This document shows positions 10,624 to 22,494 of a DNA stretch of 64,000 bases, one piece after another. The position numbers and the translations under genes were made by a program. The DNA comes from Rana temporaria (Eukaryota; Chordata; Amphibia; Anura; Ranidae): contig NC_053492.1 of NCBI RefSeq assembly GCF_905171775.1, positions 296,089,934 to 296,153,933 on the forward strand, written 5' to 3'. Position 1 is the first letter of the stretch; each line of letters starts with the position of its first letter. The notes under the pieces are model-generated. The model worked only from the letters and a program-made list of their open reading frames with translations, had not been told where the DNA came from and did not search any database.

Positions 10624-10866
10624 TACAGGCATACCCCACTTTTAAGTACACAATGGGATTTGGTTTATGTACTATCGCTGGAGAGTGCAAAATCAGGCTC
10701 ACTTCTGCATAGAAACCAATGAGCTTCTAACCCCAGCTTGTTCAATTAAACCTGGTAATAAAACCTGGAAGCTCATTGGTTTCTGTGCAGAAGTGAGCCT
10801 GATTTTGCACTCTCCAGCAATAGTAAATAAACCTTATTGTGTACTTAAAAGTGGGGTATGCCTGTA
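10624..10866. mobile_element. Tigger/pogo-like palindromic MITE
   Basis: Inverted ends CAGGCATACCCCACTTTTAA (10626) and TTAAAAGTGGGGTATGCCTG (to 10864), flanked by TA on both sides. The whole 239 bp folds back: GGAGAGTGCAAAATCAGGCT against AGCCTGATTTTGCACTCTCC. The end resembles Tigger-type ends (CAGGCATACC...). It is the intact reference for the interrupted copy at 17163-18252. Confidence 0.8.
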
Positions 10867-11570
10867 TTAGGCTAAAGATCTGATTACTTTTGTCCAAACC
10901 ATTTTCATAAAAAAAAAATATTCTGTCAAATAAAAAAATAAAAAGCAAAGCATGATTTTTTTTTTAAATAAATACAGAAGAAACAACGATGATAATTATT
11001 TCAGGGAAGGTTGTGGGTTCTCCTTTTTTTTGGAAAAGGGTACCAACAAATCTGCCCATTGTAATTCCTCAGCAATAGTAATAATGCCACCAAACAATTC
11101 TCATAAATGAAGTAGCTTCTGATGCTTGGTTCACATGGCCCACACCTAGAATGGATCTTCACAGATTGCTTCACACCAGAGGCTGCGCCGCTGCTCTGGA
11201 CAGAGAAGCAGCTTTGTGGCGAACTAACACAGTAAACACAGGTCACAATGCAGAGCCCAGTACCCAAAGGTTCCATTTCCAGTCCAGTGGAGTCTGGGTA
11301 CGGAAATTTTATTTTCTGGGCATACGTCGATCAGGATAGATGGAGAATGAGACTAGCCTAAGCAGCATGTAAAGTCTTGATTGAAAAAAAAATATATATC
11401 TTTACAAAAATGGCTAGTAAAAACAAAAAAAAAACAAAAAATTCTCAGTAGAGACATCCATCCTCCTAAGACACAAGCAAGAAACTGAGGCATGTTGGGA
11501 GTGGGAGGGGTTATACCAGGATGGTCACATTTTTTGCCATTGTCCAAATCCTCCTTTAAAAAGTGGTATA
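10867..11570. other. unassigned interval
   Basis: AT-rich sequence followed by about 11120-11340 of mixed composition with a GGTTCACATGG-type start. No open frame with a recognisable domain. Confidence 0.4.
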
Positions 11571-11839
11571 AGGTGTCTTTCACACGGACAGTTGTTTTGC
11601 AGTTGTTAAAAGCATGTAAATGTTCTGTGAAATTCTGTGCTCCAGGCACTGCGATTAGCTGCAGTTGTACATTGTGATTACGTGCGGTTACATGCGGCCG
11701 AGTTTAGCTGCGGTAGTCATTCCCATAGCAACCCTTTTTATTTTTTGGATTATGCACTTCCTGTTCTTTTTTTTCTCATGCTGCTATCTGCAGTTGACAC
11801 AAACGACTGCGATTACTTGCGGTTATGTGCATTTAGCTG

Positions 11840-12972
11840 CCCTAAATCAGTGGTCCCCAACCTTTTTGGCACCGAGGACCGGTGTTGTGGCATAGAATCA
11901 GGCCAAGGCCCGGGGGGTTGGGTTATTATGTAGCTTTTCGCGGGCAATTTGTAGAGGAAATGGCTGGTGTTAGCGCTTCAATCATCACAGAACAATGGCT
12001 GATATGGTGTTGGGATGATTGAAGTGCATTGTTTCTGTCATTGCATTGTAATGTAAAATTAAATAGTTCAAACTCACCATAATGCAGAATCTGCCACCAG
12101 ATGCAGTTTGTCACTTGCCTTTTTCGTGTGACACCTGTTCAGGAGAGTGCATAACGTATTTGCTTCAGGGCTCAGGATACTGCACAGAGTGAAGGGGTCT
12201 GGAGTGCGTGGGGCACAAAGTGCAGGGGTGCATAATACAGAGTGCAGGGGTCAGTACACACCACCTCCTCACTACAAACCCCCAGTACAGACCACCTCCT
12301 CTCCTCAATACAGGCCATCTTTTTAGTACAGACCACCTCTTCAGTACAAGTCACCAGAACTAACCACCTCCTCGGTGCAGACCATCTCCTCAGTACAGAC
12401 CCTTCAGTGCAGACCATCTCCTCAGTACAGACCCCCAGTGCAGACCATCTCCTCAGTACAGACCCCCAGTGCAGACCATCTCCTCAGTACAGACCCCCCA
12501 GTGCAGACCATCTCCTCAGTACAGACCCCCCAGTGCAGACCATCTCCTCAGTACAGACCCCCCAGTGCAGACCATCTCCTCAGTACAGACCCCCCAGTGC
12601 AGACCATCTCCTCAGTACAGACCCCCAGTGCAGACCATCTCCTCGGTACAGGCCAACTCCTCTGTACAGACCCCCAGTGCAGACCATTTCCTTTGATTTC
12701 CCTTCTGGGCGGAAGTGGCGTGTTCCAGTATTGCAGCCCCGCTGTGTGGGCGGACGTGCCATGTTCCGGGCGGGCGGGCGGCGAGTGATGATCTCATCTC
12801 TCTGCTCCCGCATCTCACTGCAGTGTAGCAGCCCCGCTGTGTTGGTGGAAGTGCCGTGATCCAGGCGGGCGGTGAGAGATGTCATCTCTCTGTTTGCCCG
12901 CCGCCGCACCAAACACAGTGCAGCCTTCGCGGCCCGGCTGCGGACCGGGGGTTGGGGAACACTGCCCTAAAT
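11840..12972. mobile_element. hAT element with perfect 8-bp TSD
   Basis: CCCTAAAT at 11840-11847 and 12965-12972 bounds an insert starting CAGTGGTCCCCAACC and ending GGTTGGGGAACACTG, an inverted repeat typical of hAT ends. The interior lacks a transposase and instead holds the minisatellite at 12378-12690 and a GC-rich segment with CGGGCGGGCGGCGAG. Confidence 0.9.
12378..12690. repeat. minisatellite, about 31-bp unit, inside a hAT element
   Basis: About ten tandem units of CAGTGCAGACCATCTCCT plus CAGTACAGACCCC. The long frames across it (Q/S/P/V-rich) are repeat artefacts in three phases. Confidence 0.9.
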
Positions 12973-13151
12973 CGCTCCTGGACGCATTTAATTCTACTTT
13001 TTCTATTCGCACCAAACCGCATGTAACGAAATGCAGCTAAACACTGTGTGAATGGGGCCATAGGAAAGCATTGTGTGCTTTAAGCTGTGTTAGAAAACTA
13101 GAAAATCCACAGCTAAAAGCACCATTTTATCCGTCCCTGTGAAAGGGGCCT

Positions 13152-13834
13152 AAGCCAACCAACTTTAAATCCTGTGACCCTCAAAGAACAAGAAAGAAAA
13201 TATTTTTTCCCATAAGGCCATTTCACAGAAGCAGAAAGCAGAAAAAGGGCCCTAAAAACCTAAATCCTAACACTGCAGCTTGATGAGATGGAATACATGC
13301 CGCGGCCTTGATGCTTTGTGGCTGTAGCAAATTTAACTCTGCCTGAGGAGTTTGACAGGCTACACCACCTGTGAGATCTGTGAAATACAATTGGTCCAAA
13401 AATCAGTCACCAAGAGCCACATTTCTCTAAAATCACAAATAGGTAGTACAAAGTGGATTTAAACAGTACATTAGCATGGAGAGTTCACACAGATCGACAT
13501 AACTGGGAGAAGTACATGAAGAAATTGATGCAGAAGTGCCTGAGGAACAAGCGTTGGAATCTTGTAATCCCTCATGTAGCAGCAGAATGGGCACAAACTC
13601 AAAGATAAAAAGATTAATATAATCAAGATTGGAAATTCCCCTTACAGTCTCAGTCTTAGGTGTAACTACTTCACAAAGTTGTCAGTTTTAATGGAGGACA
13701 TGCCTGTTCTTGCTTCCATTAAGTATCAAGATCATTTTATATCACTGCATTAGGAATTTCCAACTTGAATGTTTAACCAAATGATCTGTTCCACAAAAGT
13801 AAATACAAAGTTGTTGAGATCAACAAACTTAAAG
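13152..13834. other. unassigned interval
   Basis: No gene, terminal repeats or RNA motif seen. Confidence 0.4.
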
Positions 13835-14928
13835 CATATGTAGCGCTACCCCCGCAGGAGCCGCTGATTTGTTTTTGGGATCGGCATATTGAGTTACCCT
13901 AATGTGGCATATGGGTGCAGTTGAAGGACAAAGCAGTGAGCGAAAGTCCAGACCAGTGAATGAATAAAGAGTTTTCCAATGCTTTATTCCAGGCCAAACA
14001 CGGCCAACATCAACATTAAGTGGGAAGAGCAGGTTGATGAAGAAAAAAAAGGAGAACCTTGCAGTGTCAGGCCCGGATATTAATTGAGCAGTACTTGCTC
14101 AATAGAGTACCAAATTATTATTCGTCGCCACTCTAGTTGGAGTGGGTAAAGTGCCCCCGGACAGACCCCTCTCACAAGCCTGGCAGCCAAAGCGTCACTT
14201 AGGATTTTCTGGGAGGAACAGATCTCTCTCACATACCTGGCTCTAGGGCCTCTGCCACAGGCCAATTACTTTAAGGTGAACTAGATGGATAGATTGAGCG
14301 AATCCTCCCAGTAGGTTTGTAGCATAGGTCACCGGATGACAGCAGCACATACCTGTCACCATTCCGGTCACCAGATCCCCGATTGGTTCGTTCAAGCCCT
14401 GTTGGACAACCTGCCTCCGGGTTCCCCTCAAGCCGACTCCCCAATCGAACGGCACCCAGCCTGGGATCCTTTCAATAAAACCGGGAATCTAGTAAGTCAC
14501 TCGATTCCTATTTTACCTCAGGATGAGGGTTTATGTAGACTGCAATTCTGGCCTGGTGGGCCTCGCTGGCGGGGTCCATGGATGCGTGCACCCTGAAGGT
14601 GGATGCCGCACCTGGAACTGGGACCCTGCGAAAACTCTCCGTTAGCACATGACACCTGTCACAGATATATGCCTCCCCAGCATGCCTTGCGAGGGAGAAA
14701 CTTCTCTGATTGGCTGCTGGGGAAAGTTGCTCAGCCAGAACCCCTCTGGTGCCAACTGCTGGCCAGGGATGGTATTGCATCCCTGGAGGACAGACTGACG
14801 CAGTGGACGTTTCTGGAGTGACAGAAGTCCCAATTTTAACAAATTCAGAATGGGAGCAAAGTAACTCTCCCATTCCCCACTAACTTTAGCGTAGTGCCCA
14901 TACTGAAATTAAGGGGGCGCTACACATA
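13835..14928. mobile_element. candidate solo LTR (1,086 bp) with 4-bp TSD
   Basis: CATA at 13835-13838 and 14925-14928 flanks a segment beginning TGTAGCGCTACCCCC and ending GGGGGCGCTACA: the 5'-TG...CA-3' form and short inverted ends of an LTR. An AATAAAG signal lies at 13963-13969. No gag/pol sequence lies alongside, consistent with a solo LTR left by recombination. Length and 4-bp duplication fit Ty3/gypsy-type elements, but a TG..CA-ended DNA element cannot be excluded. Short frames inside have no domain. Confidence 0.5.
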
Positions 14929-16184
14929 TGTTTGTCACAATGGATCAGTATTATTAGAAGTTCACAACAACAAAAGAGTTTATTAATAAAGAGTGATCGA
15001 ATACATGCATTTGCACCCAGCTCCTGTTGCAAAACAAATGTACACTTGTCAGCTGGACAGTTGGTATGACATCAACTTACCATCCTATTGGTGGCCATGC
15101 AGAAGTGCCCAACTAATTCATTGAGATACAGATGCTAAATTGAAATGCTTCCATTTCTTTTTTGTCCAAGTTCAGCTACATGTCTATTTTCATGCACTCA
15201 CAATCAAAACAACTCACAGACACCTGATTGTGGAATCATTCAAGAATACTCAAAGTAATATATGTCTTTCAGGTAGGCTACATGAGAGCTGACCTGTAAT
15301 TATTCAGAAGCAATTGTGGCATTAAATGCAGTTAACTAGAGATGGTAGCTTTGATTAATAAATAAAATGATGGTGCTACCATTTAAACCCGAACTTTGGG
15401 ATAAGCAAATAATGTCTAAATATTGTTGTATTGTTACTTGAATTTTAGTGTGCATTCCATATTTCCCCCAGATCTGTGCAGTAATCCAGAGTAAAACTTT
15501 GTCTCTGAGTAGGAGCTTCCTGTAATGAAGACCAGTCAATGTTGCTCTCTTTCTTTACACAGGGTAACTGGTCTTGCAGTTTTCTACAGGTAGCCTGTAG
15601 TGGGTGGGACTTTGAGTCCCTCCAACAGCTATGCTCGCTGCACAAGTTATGCGCAGCATAATGATGATGTCACTGCTACTTTTATATGATATCATCTGGG
15701 TTGGCACAGGTGTTTGATGCACCCTATAGCCTTTACAACTATTGACAAATATATTTCAATAAAAGATTTTGTGGCCAGAGTTTAGCTTTAGTCTTTGGTG
15801 ACATCAGCACAATATAAAATTGCATGTGGACCTTGAGTCCTGAATTGTTTTGAGCACCTGTACGTTGCTTGAAATGAGAAGTGGTTTTGTGAAGGTTACA
15901 GAGAACTTTGAAACGTATTACTGAATACATCAGATGGTTTATTTTCTGTAGTTTTATTCAGTTATGGACTTTCATAGAAATATTTCTTCAAATAAAGCTG
16001 TCTACATTTACGAAATACATAATGTATTTGTTTGTTCTACATATGGCATACCTTATTATTTGTAGACAAACAAAAGAAAAAAAAGTACTACTCTAATGTT
16101 ACCCATCACTGGTAATGCACTAGTGCAGATTGTATAAAATAGCTTGTCAGGCTACAATATGCTACAGAAAAATAGCAACCCTGT
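14929..16184. other. unassigned interval
   Basis: AT-rich, with short frames lacking recognisable domains. Nothing else supported. Confidence 0.4.
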
Positions 16185-16925
16185 GGGCCAGATTCATAAA
16201 GAGATACGACGGCGTATATCCTGATACGCCGTCGTATCTCTGAGTTCCGACGGTCGTATCTATGCGCCCGATTCATAGAATCAGATTACGCATAGATATT
16301 CCTAAGATCCGACAGGTGTAAGTGACTTACACCGTCGGATCTTAGGCTGCAATCTCACGCTGGCCGCTAGGTGGCGCTCCCGTTTGTTTACGCAAGGAAT
16401 ATGCAAATGATGAGTTACGCCGATTCAGAAACGAATGACCGCCCGGCGCTTTTTTTTACATCGTTTGCGTTCGGCTTTTTCCGGCGTATAGTTACCCCTG
16501 CTATATGAGAGGTAGCTAATGTTAAGTATGGCCGTCGTTCCCGCGCTGAGTTTTGAAATTTTACGTTGTTTGCGTAAGTCGTTCGCGAATACGGCTGGAC
16601 GTAATTTACATTCACGTCGAAAGCAATGACGTCCTTACGACGTCATTTAGAGCAAGGCACACTGGGAGATTTTACGGACGGCGCATGCGCCGTTCAAGTA
16701 AAACGTAAAAAACGCGGGGTCAAGGGAAATTTAAATAAAACACGCCCCCTACATCCCCATTTGAATTACGCGGCCTTATGCCGCAACACATACGCTACGT
16801 AGCTCTAACTAAGGGCGCAAGTTCTTTCTGAATAAAGAACTTGCGCCCAAAGTTAGAGCGGCGTAACGTATCTCAGATAGGTTACTCCGGGCGGACAGAT
16901 ACGCCAATGTATCTGAATCCAGCCC
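16185..16925. mobile_element. GGCCCAGATTCA-type non-autonomous element
   Basis: Ends GGGCCAGATTCATAAAGAG and GTATCTGAATCCAGCCC are inverted. The first 80 bp form a strong hairpin (GATACGACGGCGTATATC against GATACGCCGTCGTATC). The same family, with the CCGCTAGGTGGCGCT block, recurs at 33890 and 43980. No transposase and no clear target duplication. Confidence 0.7.
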
Positions 16926-17162
16926 ACTGTAACCAACTAAACTAGTAATGTAAAATGGCTTCATCTCTGCTCTCCACCCACAGGAGAGGTCCCTAGCGGG
17001 CTTAATTGTTAAAGCCTCAACAATTATTTTTCTATAACATACATTATTTGTTTCATCTGCCAGCTGTTAATTGAAAAGCTTTCACAGGGACTACGCGGTT
17101 CTTCTGGGTGGCTCCATATTTATCAGATGTTATCTTTACTTTCCTGTTTGCTCTGGAACAAT

Positions 17163-18252
17163 TACAGGCATACCCCACTTTTAACTTCTTCAGACCCGGG
17201 CCATAGTAAAAAGACGGCCACAAGGTGGCTCTACAATGCCGGGAGGCCCTCTTTTTACAGCCTCAAGTCTTCCGGTCGCTGGGGGGCGCGGGCCCGGCGC
17301 GTCACTGAGATGCCGATGCGCGATGTCTGCCAGGTACCCGTGATCGGCAGTGACAGAGCAGGGATGTGGATCTCTGTGTGTACATAGGGACACAGATCGG
17401 TCACCTCCCCCAGTCAGTCCCCTCCCCACACAGTAAGAATTACTCCCAGGGTACACATTTAACCCCTTCCTCGCCCTCAAGTGTTAACCCCTTCCCTGCC
17501 AGTCACATTTATACAGTAATCAGAGCATATTTATAGCATTGTTCGCTGTATAAATATGAATGGTCCCAAAAATGTGTCCACAATAATATCGCAGATCGCC
17601 GCCATTACTAGTAAAAAAAAAAAAATGTATAAAAAAAATATGGCAGAATTCTATCCCCTATTTTGTAGCCACTATAACTTTTGCGCAAACCAATCTTACC
17701 AAAAATATGTAGAAGAATACGTATCGGCCTAAACTGAGAAAAAAAAAAAAGTATTTTTTGTTTAAAATTGGTATTTTTATTAAAGCAAAAAAATATTGTG
17801 TTTTTTTCAAAAATGTCGCTCTTTTTTTGTTTATAGCGCAAAAAATAAAAACCGCAGAGGTGATCAAATACCACCAAAATAAATCTCTATTTGTGGGGAA
17901 AAAAAGGACATCAATTTTGTTTGGGAGCCACTTTGCACGACCGTGCAATTTTCATTTAAAGCGTGACAGTGCCGAAAGCTGAAATTTCGCCTGGCAGGAA
18001 GGGGGTATATGTACCCAGTAAGCAAGTGGTCAAGTAAGACAATGTTTTTTTTTTTTTACTGTCGCTGGAGAGTGCAAATACAGGCTCACTTCTGCATGGA
18101 AACCAATGAGCTTCTAACCCAGCTTATTCAATTAAGCCTGGGAATAGAACCTGGAAGCTCATTGGTTTCTATGCAGAAGTGAGCCTGATTTTGCACTCTC
18201 CAGCGATAGTAAATAAATTCCATTGTGTACTTAAAAGTGGGGTATGCCTGTA
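17163..18252. mobile_element. Tigger/pogo-like MITE split by a TTAA element
   Basis: Same family as 10624-10866: starts CAGGCATACCCCACTTTTAA (17165) and ends AAGTGGGGTATGCCTG (18250), flanked by TA. Comparison with the intact copy shows an 849-bp insertion after the TTAA at 17181-17184; the host sequence resumes at 18034 as GTAAGACAATG, matching GTACACAATG in the intact copy. Confidence 0.85.
17181..18033. mobile_element. nested piggyBac-like element with demonstrable TTAA target
   Basis: Inserted at TTAA (17181-17184); the second copy of the target is TCAA (18030-18033), one substitution away. Ends CTTCTTCAGACCCGGG and CAGTAAGCAAGTGG are diverged versions of the CCACTTCAG / CTAGCGG ends seen elsewhere. 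The interior contains the family block with GCAGATCGCCGCCATTACTA and ACCGCAGAGGTGATCAAATA. No transposase. Confidence 0.85.
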
Positions 18253-18370
18253 TATATAAAACCTGAAGGATTAGCATGGACAAAAAGTTTCTTTGGTACA
18301 GCTGATATAAAGTCTACCCCAATGATCCACCAAGAGCTATACAGCATAAATTAAACACATTATTAATTGT

Positions 18371-18760
18371 TTAAGGCCAGCCCACAGTATATATACGGCG
18401 GACGTGTGGCTCCACTGCACCAGATCACGTATGTGTATGTGATCCGGCATTTCTGGTTATAGGGCGCGTGCCTCCCGACCCATCTATGCTATCAATCAGT
18501 ACAACACAAGTCGGTCAGCAGTTTCCAGCCAATGATTTACTAACAACACAGGGCCCTGTACAGAGAGCAGCAATGTGGCTGTTTTTTTTTTCTCAAGTCA
18601 GTCACATCTATTAGTAAAATCAGCACATATTGCACACAATACACTTGTTAGGCACCCTTTCATTGCCCCTAGACATTAATCCCTTCCCAGCCAGTACCAT
18701 TAGTACAGTGACAGTGTATAGTATTAGCATTGATCTACAGTGGCTCAATGTATGTGAAGT
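18371..18760. mobile_element. 5' fragment of a TTAA-type element
   Basis: TTAA at 18371-18374 is followed by GGCCAGCCCACAGTATATAT and later by ATTAATCCCTTCCCAGCCAG, a block shared with the 6240 and 17181 copies. The AT-rich right half and right end are missing. Confidence 0.5.
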
Positions 18761-19662
18761 CAAAACAATTGTTTTTGTTTTAGATAGATTAGGGAAGGGT
18801 TAGAAAACTTTCAAGATTATATTGCTGTTTGTGCCCCTGCTTGAGAGATTCAATATATTTATGTGTCTTCATGACCACTGTCACCTAGATAGAATGTTAT
18901 GAGAAATTCATAATTTTAAAGAAGAAAAGAGGGTAATTTTTCCAATGAGGGCATTTTTTTTCTTCTAAAAAATATAATGAAATCGACCTATGCAGTACAT
19001 ACAAGTAGATGTTTATGCAATATAATAAACAAAAACATTTCCTTTGGTATTACTTATAAGGCAACAGGTATACAAAACAAAGCGCAAAAGCTCCCCAGCT
19101 TACCACAAAATGTTTTTTTATTTAAAGTAACATTTTTTTTTAAAGTACCGTAATACATGCGACAGTCTTCTGTTTAAAGCTGCCGAAAGGCACTGGAAAA
19201 CCTTGTTCATACTGACATGATTAAAATCATTTTCAACATCAAGATATTCCCTCTACAGAGCCTACATTCTGGCAGAGGAAAGAAGAGCAAGCTGAGTGGC
19301 TGCCAATGCCCTAAGCCAAACAGGCTGGCCACTGAAGTATTGTTAAAACCTTTTACCTGTCTGACTAGTTGCATGAGTATTACAATTAAACTGGATACGA
19401 ACATTACCTTGCCACCAGATAGGACTATCCTGACTACTGCTAGCATCATATTGTCCTTGTATATTATTTATGACCAGCAGGACTAGAAGGTGACTAATCT
19501 TTTCTTTCTACATTAGTAATTGTTATTTTCCAATGACACAGCATTTTATGTAATTTAGCTGACGGTATAAAATATATCTATTGTAAAAGAAATACTGTAG
19601 CGTAGCTCTTTAGGCCATCTATGTTCTAAGCATACTTCATTGATATCAGTGGTTTTTCCTTC
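18761..19662. other. unassigned interval
   Basis: 18790-18850 resembles part of 49780-49860 (TAGGGAAGGTT..., TGTGCCCCTG), so it is probably an old dispersed repeat. Nothing else recognised. Confidence 0.4.
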
Positions 19663-19685
19663 TACCAACAAATTATACATCAGAC

Positions 19686-19872
19686 AGGAGGCTCATATCT
19701 TATGCATTATCTTTCTTTAATAATGCCCATAGCAGAAATACAGTAAACATTTATTGCAACTTAAAAAATTCAAAGAACTACCCTTCCCAGCAGTCCCTGG
19801 GCCAGTGTAGCCCCTCCCAGACCGTAGCCTATATAAGGGACTGTCTGAGGTAACCTATTCCTCTTTCTTTCT
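19686..19872 (+). repeat. left inverted terminal repeat of the DIRS element
   Basis: Starts GACAGGAGGC, includes CTACCCTTCCCAGCAGTCCC and the TATA-like CCTATATAAGGGAC (19829-19842), and ends near CTCTTTCTTT. The reverse complement at 25165-25352 is nearly identical. The TATA-like sequence suggests promoter activity directed inward. Confidence 0.9.
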
Positions 19873-21111
19873 GCTCATAGCCAGAACTCAGATAAGTACA
19901 TTACTCTATGTTTATAATTTTTATGTAGGCTTGCTTGTTATTTGGTTATCAGCAGCCTTTTTAATTTGTGTAGATCCTAATGTCACATCGTCTTTCCACA
20001 GGGTGCTGGGGATCCCCCCCCCTCCCACCCCGGCTTTTATTACAGCTACGGAGGTTTTTCCCTCCTCCGCTATTCCCTTCAACTTCCACCTGTATCTGTA
20101 TATACCCTCTGATCCCCTCAGACCTTCATCTGTGTGTTGTTCTATCAACCTTCTGTCTTATGAAGCACAACTGATATTTCTAAAAATGATAAACGTTTAG
20201 TTTTTGCTGTATGCTTTTCCCACTTTGCTATCTGTGCCACCCGTTTTGTAGAGAACGCGGTTTCCTCTGATGTGTACATCTTACAGTCGTTGGGCTTCTT
20301 TATTTGTTTATTTTACAATATACCGCTGCTTTGCTTCTTTTGTTTCCCCCCGGTGCGCTCTGCACACTGCTCGTTTTCTGACTGGAGGTAGGACGGCGCC
20401 ATTTTAACATCTCGGCGCCTTTTTTCCTACCTCCCTTCTTCTCCTTCTCCTCAGAGCGTCTCATCTCTGAGGGGGGCGTGGCGGTGAGGATCTCCCTGCA
20501 CCAATCGCGCTATTGTCGCGAATCGACGGCGCCATTGCTGCGGACCTGTCCTGGGGACCCCATCCTCCGTGTGCTAGACCGTCTCTCCCCATCGCCGCCA
20601 CGCCAGGGTGCGGGCGGCTGTATGGTTGGAAATCTGTGTAGATCTCACTGATCTATGCGAATCACGTTAGGCCGTAGTCTCGCGAGACTACGGCCCCGAG
20701 CCTCACGTCTAGCTCCCCTTGTGGTGGGGAATATCTCCCCTCATCTAACTTCTGTCACTCACACCTAGCTGGTGGGGAATTCCTCCCCTCCCCTGCTTCT
20801 GTCACTCCTTCACCTTCAGTTACATTAACATCAGTTCTTGTTCTGGGAATTTATTCCCCTGTAGTCTATTCTACATATAATGAATATATTAATACATGTA
20901 AATAAATAATAAATTTAAATAATTATACGAATGAATAAATTATTGACTTATTAAATAAATATAAATAAATCAATGAACATAAATGTCTATAAATAAATAA
21001 TTTATACAATCTATATGATTGAATAAATAAATAAATATATAAATATATATAATAAACAAATTTTAAAATATAAACTATTAAACTATACTTTATATATAAT
21101 TGAATAAATAA

Positions 21112-21118
<7 letters not shown>

Positions 21119-21171
<53 letters not shown>
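21119..21171. repeat. (TA)n microsatellite in the DIRS 5' region
   Basis: About 26 uninterrupted TA units within a 350-bp A/T-only tract (20880-21240) rich in AAATAAATA motifs. Confidence 0.9.
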
Positions 21172-21182
<11 letters not shown>

Positions 21183-21505
21183 CAAATTATAACAATAATT
21201 GAATGAATTATAGAAATTACTATACAAGTTATAGTACATAACTTCCGTATCTTCCTGTGCTGCACGGCCGTGCTGTCCGCAGACAGCTGACTCTTCTCCT
21301 GTGGCTGGCGACAGATCCTTTACTCCCTACTGGTGCCACTGAAGTGGTGGACGCAGCCCTGGAAGGCCCTACCTACCTCAGTGCTGCACTGGTTCCTGAG
21401 CTGGTCGGTAGGTCCGTCCAGACTACCAGGGCATCGGTTGTTCCAACCCACATGCACCCCTATGTCCGGATCTCCCGGCAAGGATATAACGCCCCTGAGT
21501 AGGGC

Positions 21506-22078
21506 ATGGCGTCCCGTATGCGCCGTCACATTAATGTGGCCTCCGTCTCCCCGGCAGGGGAAGTAATTAACATGCCCCAGGCAGTACCCTCCCAGGACTG
21601 CCGACCCATTGACTCCCCGACAGGGGAAGTACATAACATGCCCCAGGCAGTACCTTCCCAGGACTGCCGACCCACGGACTCCCCGGCAGGGGAAGTAAAT
21701 AACATGCCCCAGGCAGTACCCTCCCGGGCCTGCCGACCCACTGCCTTCCCAGACTCCAATCGACCCCCGAGCCTCGGGGAGATGCACATGCAGAGGCAGC
21801 GATCCGATAGACGGACTGAGCCAGACTCCTCGTGGACTCTTCCAGAGTCGTCCGCGGAGTACGAAGCGGCTAACACCTTTGAGTCTGAGGATGAAAATGA
21901 TGATGATAATGATGATGATTATGTGAGCAGTGGGCACATGGCGCTCCATGACAACGCCAACCCTAGGTCCCAGGGTAAAACCTTATTGGACTCTTGTGGA
22001 GTACCATTTTTCGATCAGGAGGTGATTGGCCACCCACACTCTGGTGACTGGGCACCTCTACCTGAGGTGATCCAATAG
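21506..22078 (+). pseudogene. DIRS Gag-like ORF remnant
   Basis: Open for 190 codons from an ATG. Residues about 15-80 consist of three 22-residue repeats (MPQAVPSQDCRP...), encoded by a 66-bp tandem repeat (21551-21743). Then a polar segment with an acidic run (SEDENDDDNDDDY, about residues 126-138). It ends at a stop; homologous-looking sequence continues to about 22490 in shifted frames with further stops (for example ELYYQAYTWFTIPFGF at 22379-22426). Assigned as Gag by position upstream of RT in a DIRS element, not by a recognised domain. Confidence 0.55.
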
Positions 22079-22494
22079 ATCGAATGCTGGACCCGGAGAT
22101 CGATCGGTACGCTAACCGGACAAGTTGAGGGTGGAATACTCACCCTTCCATTACCAAATACGGTGGTGCTCACTCCAGAGGTGGATCCCATAATCATTCA
22201 GTATTCCAGGAAGGGAATAGAGAGGGCCTTTGGGACCTCACAGTACTGGGTCTTAGATCTCTGGACCTATCACCTAACCCTACGCCTTAGTGAGCAGGCT
22301 ACCGCCTCTGTAAGCCGGTTGACCTAGCACAATGGGATCACGCTAATTGATGATATCTTTAAGACGGTAGGACAAATGGAGTTATATTACCAGGCGTATA
22401 CCTGGTTCACCATCCCATTCGGTTTTTCAAACCTAAACACCGTCCTAATGGACAACAGGTTGCTAGACCTTGGACCAAACAGCCGATAGTAGAG

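Larger units (their letters stand above)
11571..13151. mobile_element. MITE with CCTTTCACAC-type ends, split by a hAT element
   Basis: Left end AGGTGTCTTTCACACGGACA and right end GTCCCTGTGAAAGGGGCCT are inverted repeats with TAA on both outer sides, suggesting a 3-bp TWA target. Internal GCGATTAC..GCGGTTA repeats precede the interruption by the hAT element at 11848-12964. Related ends occur at 58546 and 59549. Confidence 0.6.

Noticed and set aside
12242..12859. 205- and 137-codon frames rich in Q, S, P and V
   Set aside because: Produced by the 31-bp tandem unit inside a hAT element.
21320..21949. 209-codon minus-strand frame with three repeats
   Set aside because: Antisense of the DIRS Gag-like ORF and its 66-bp repeats.
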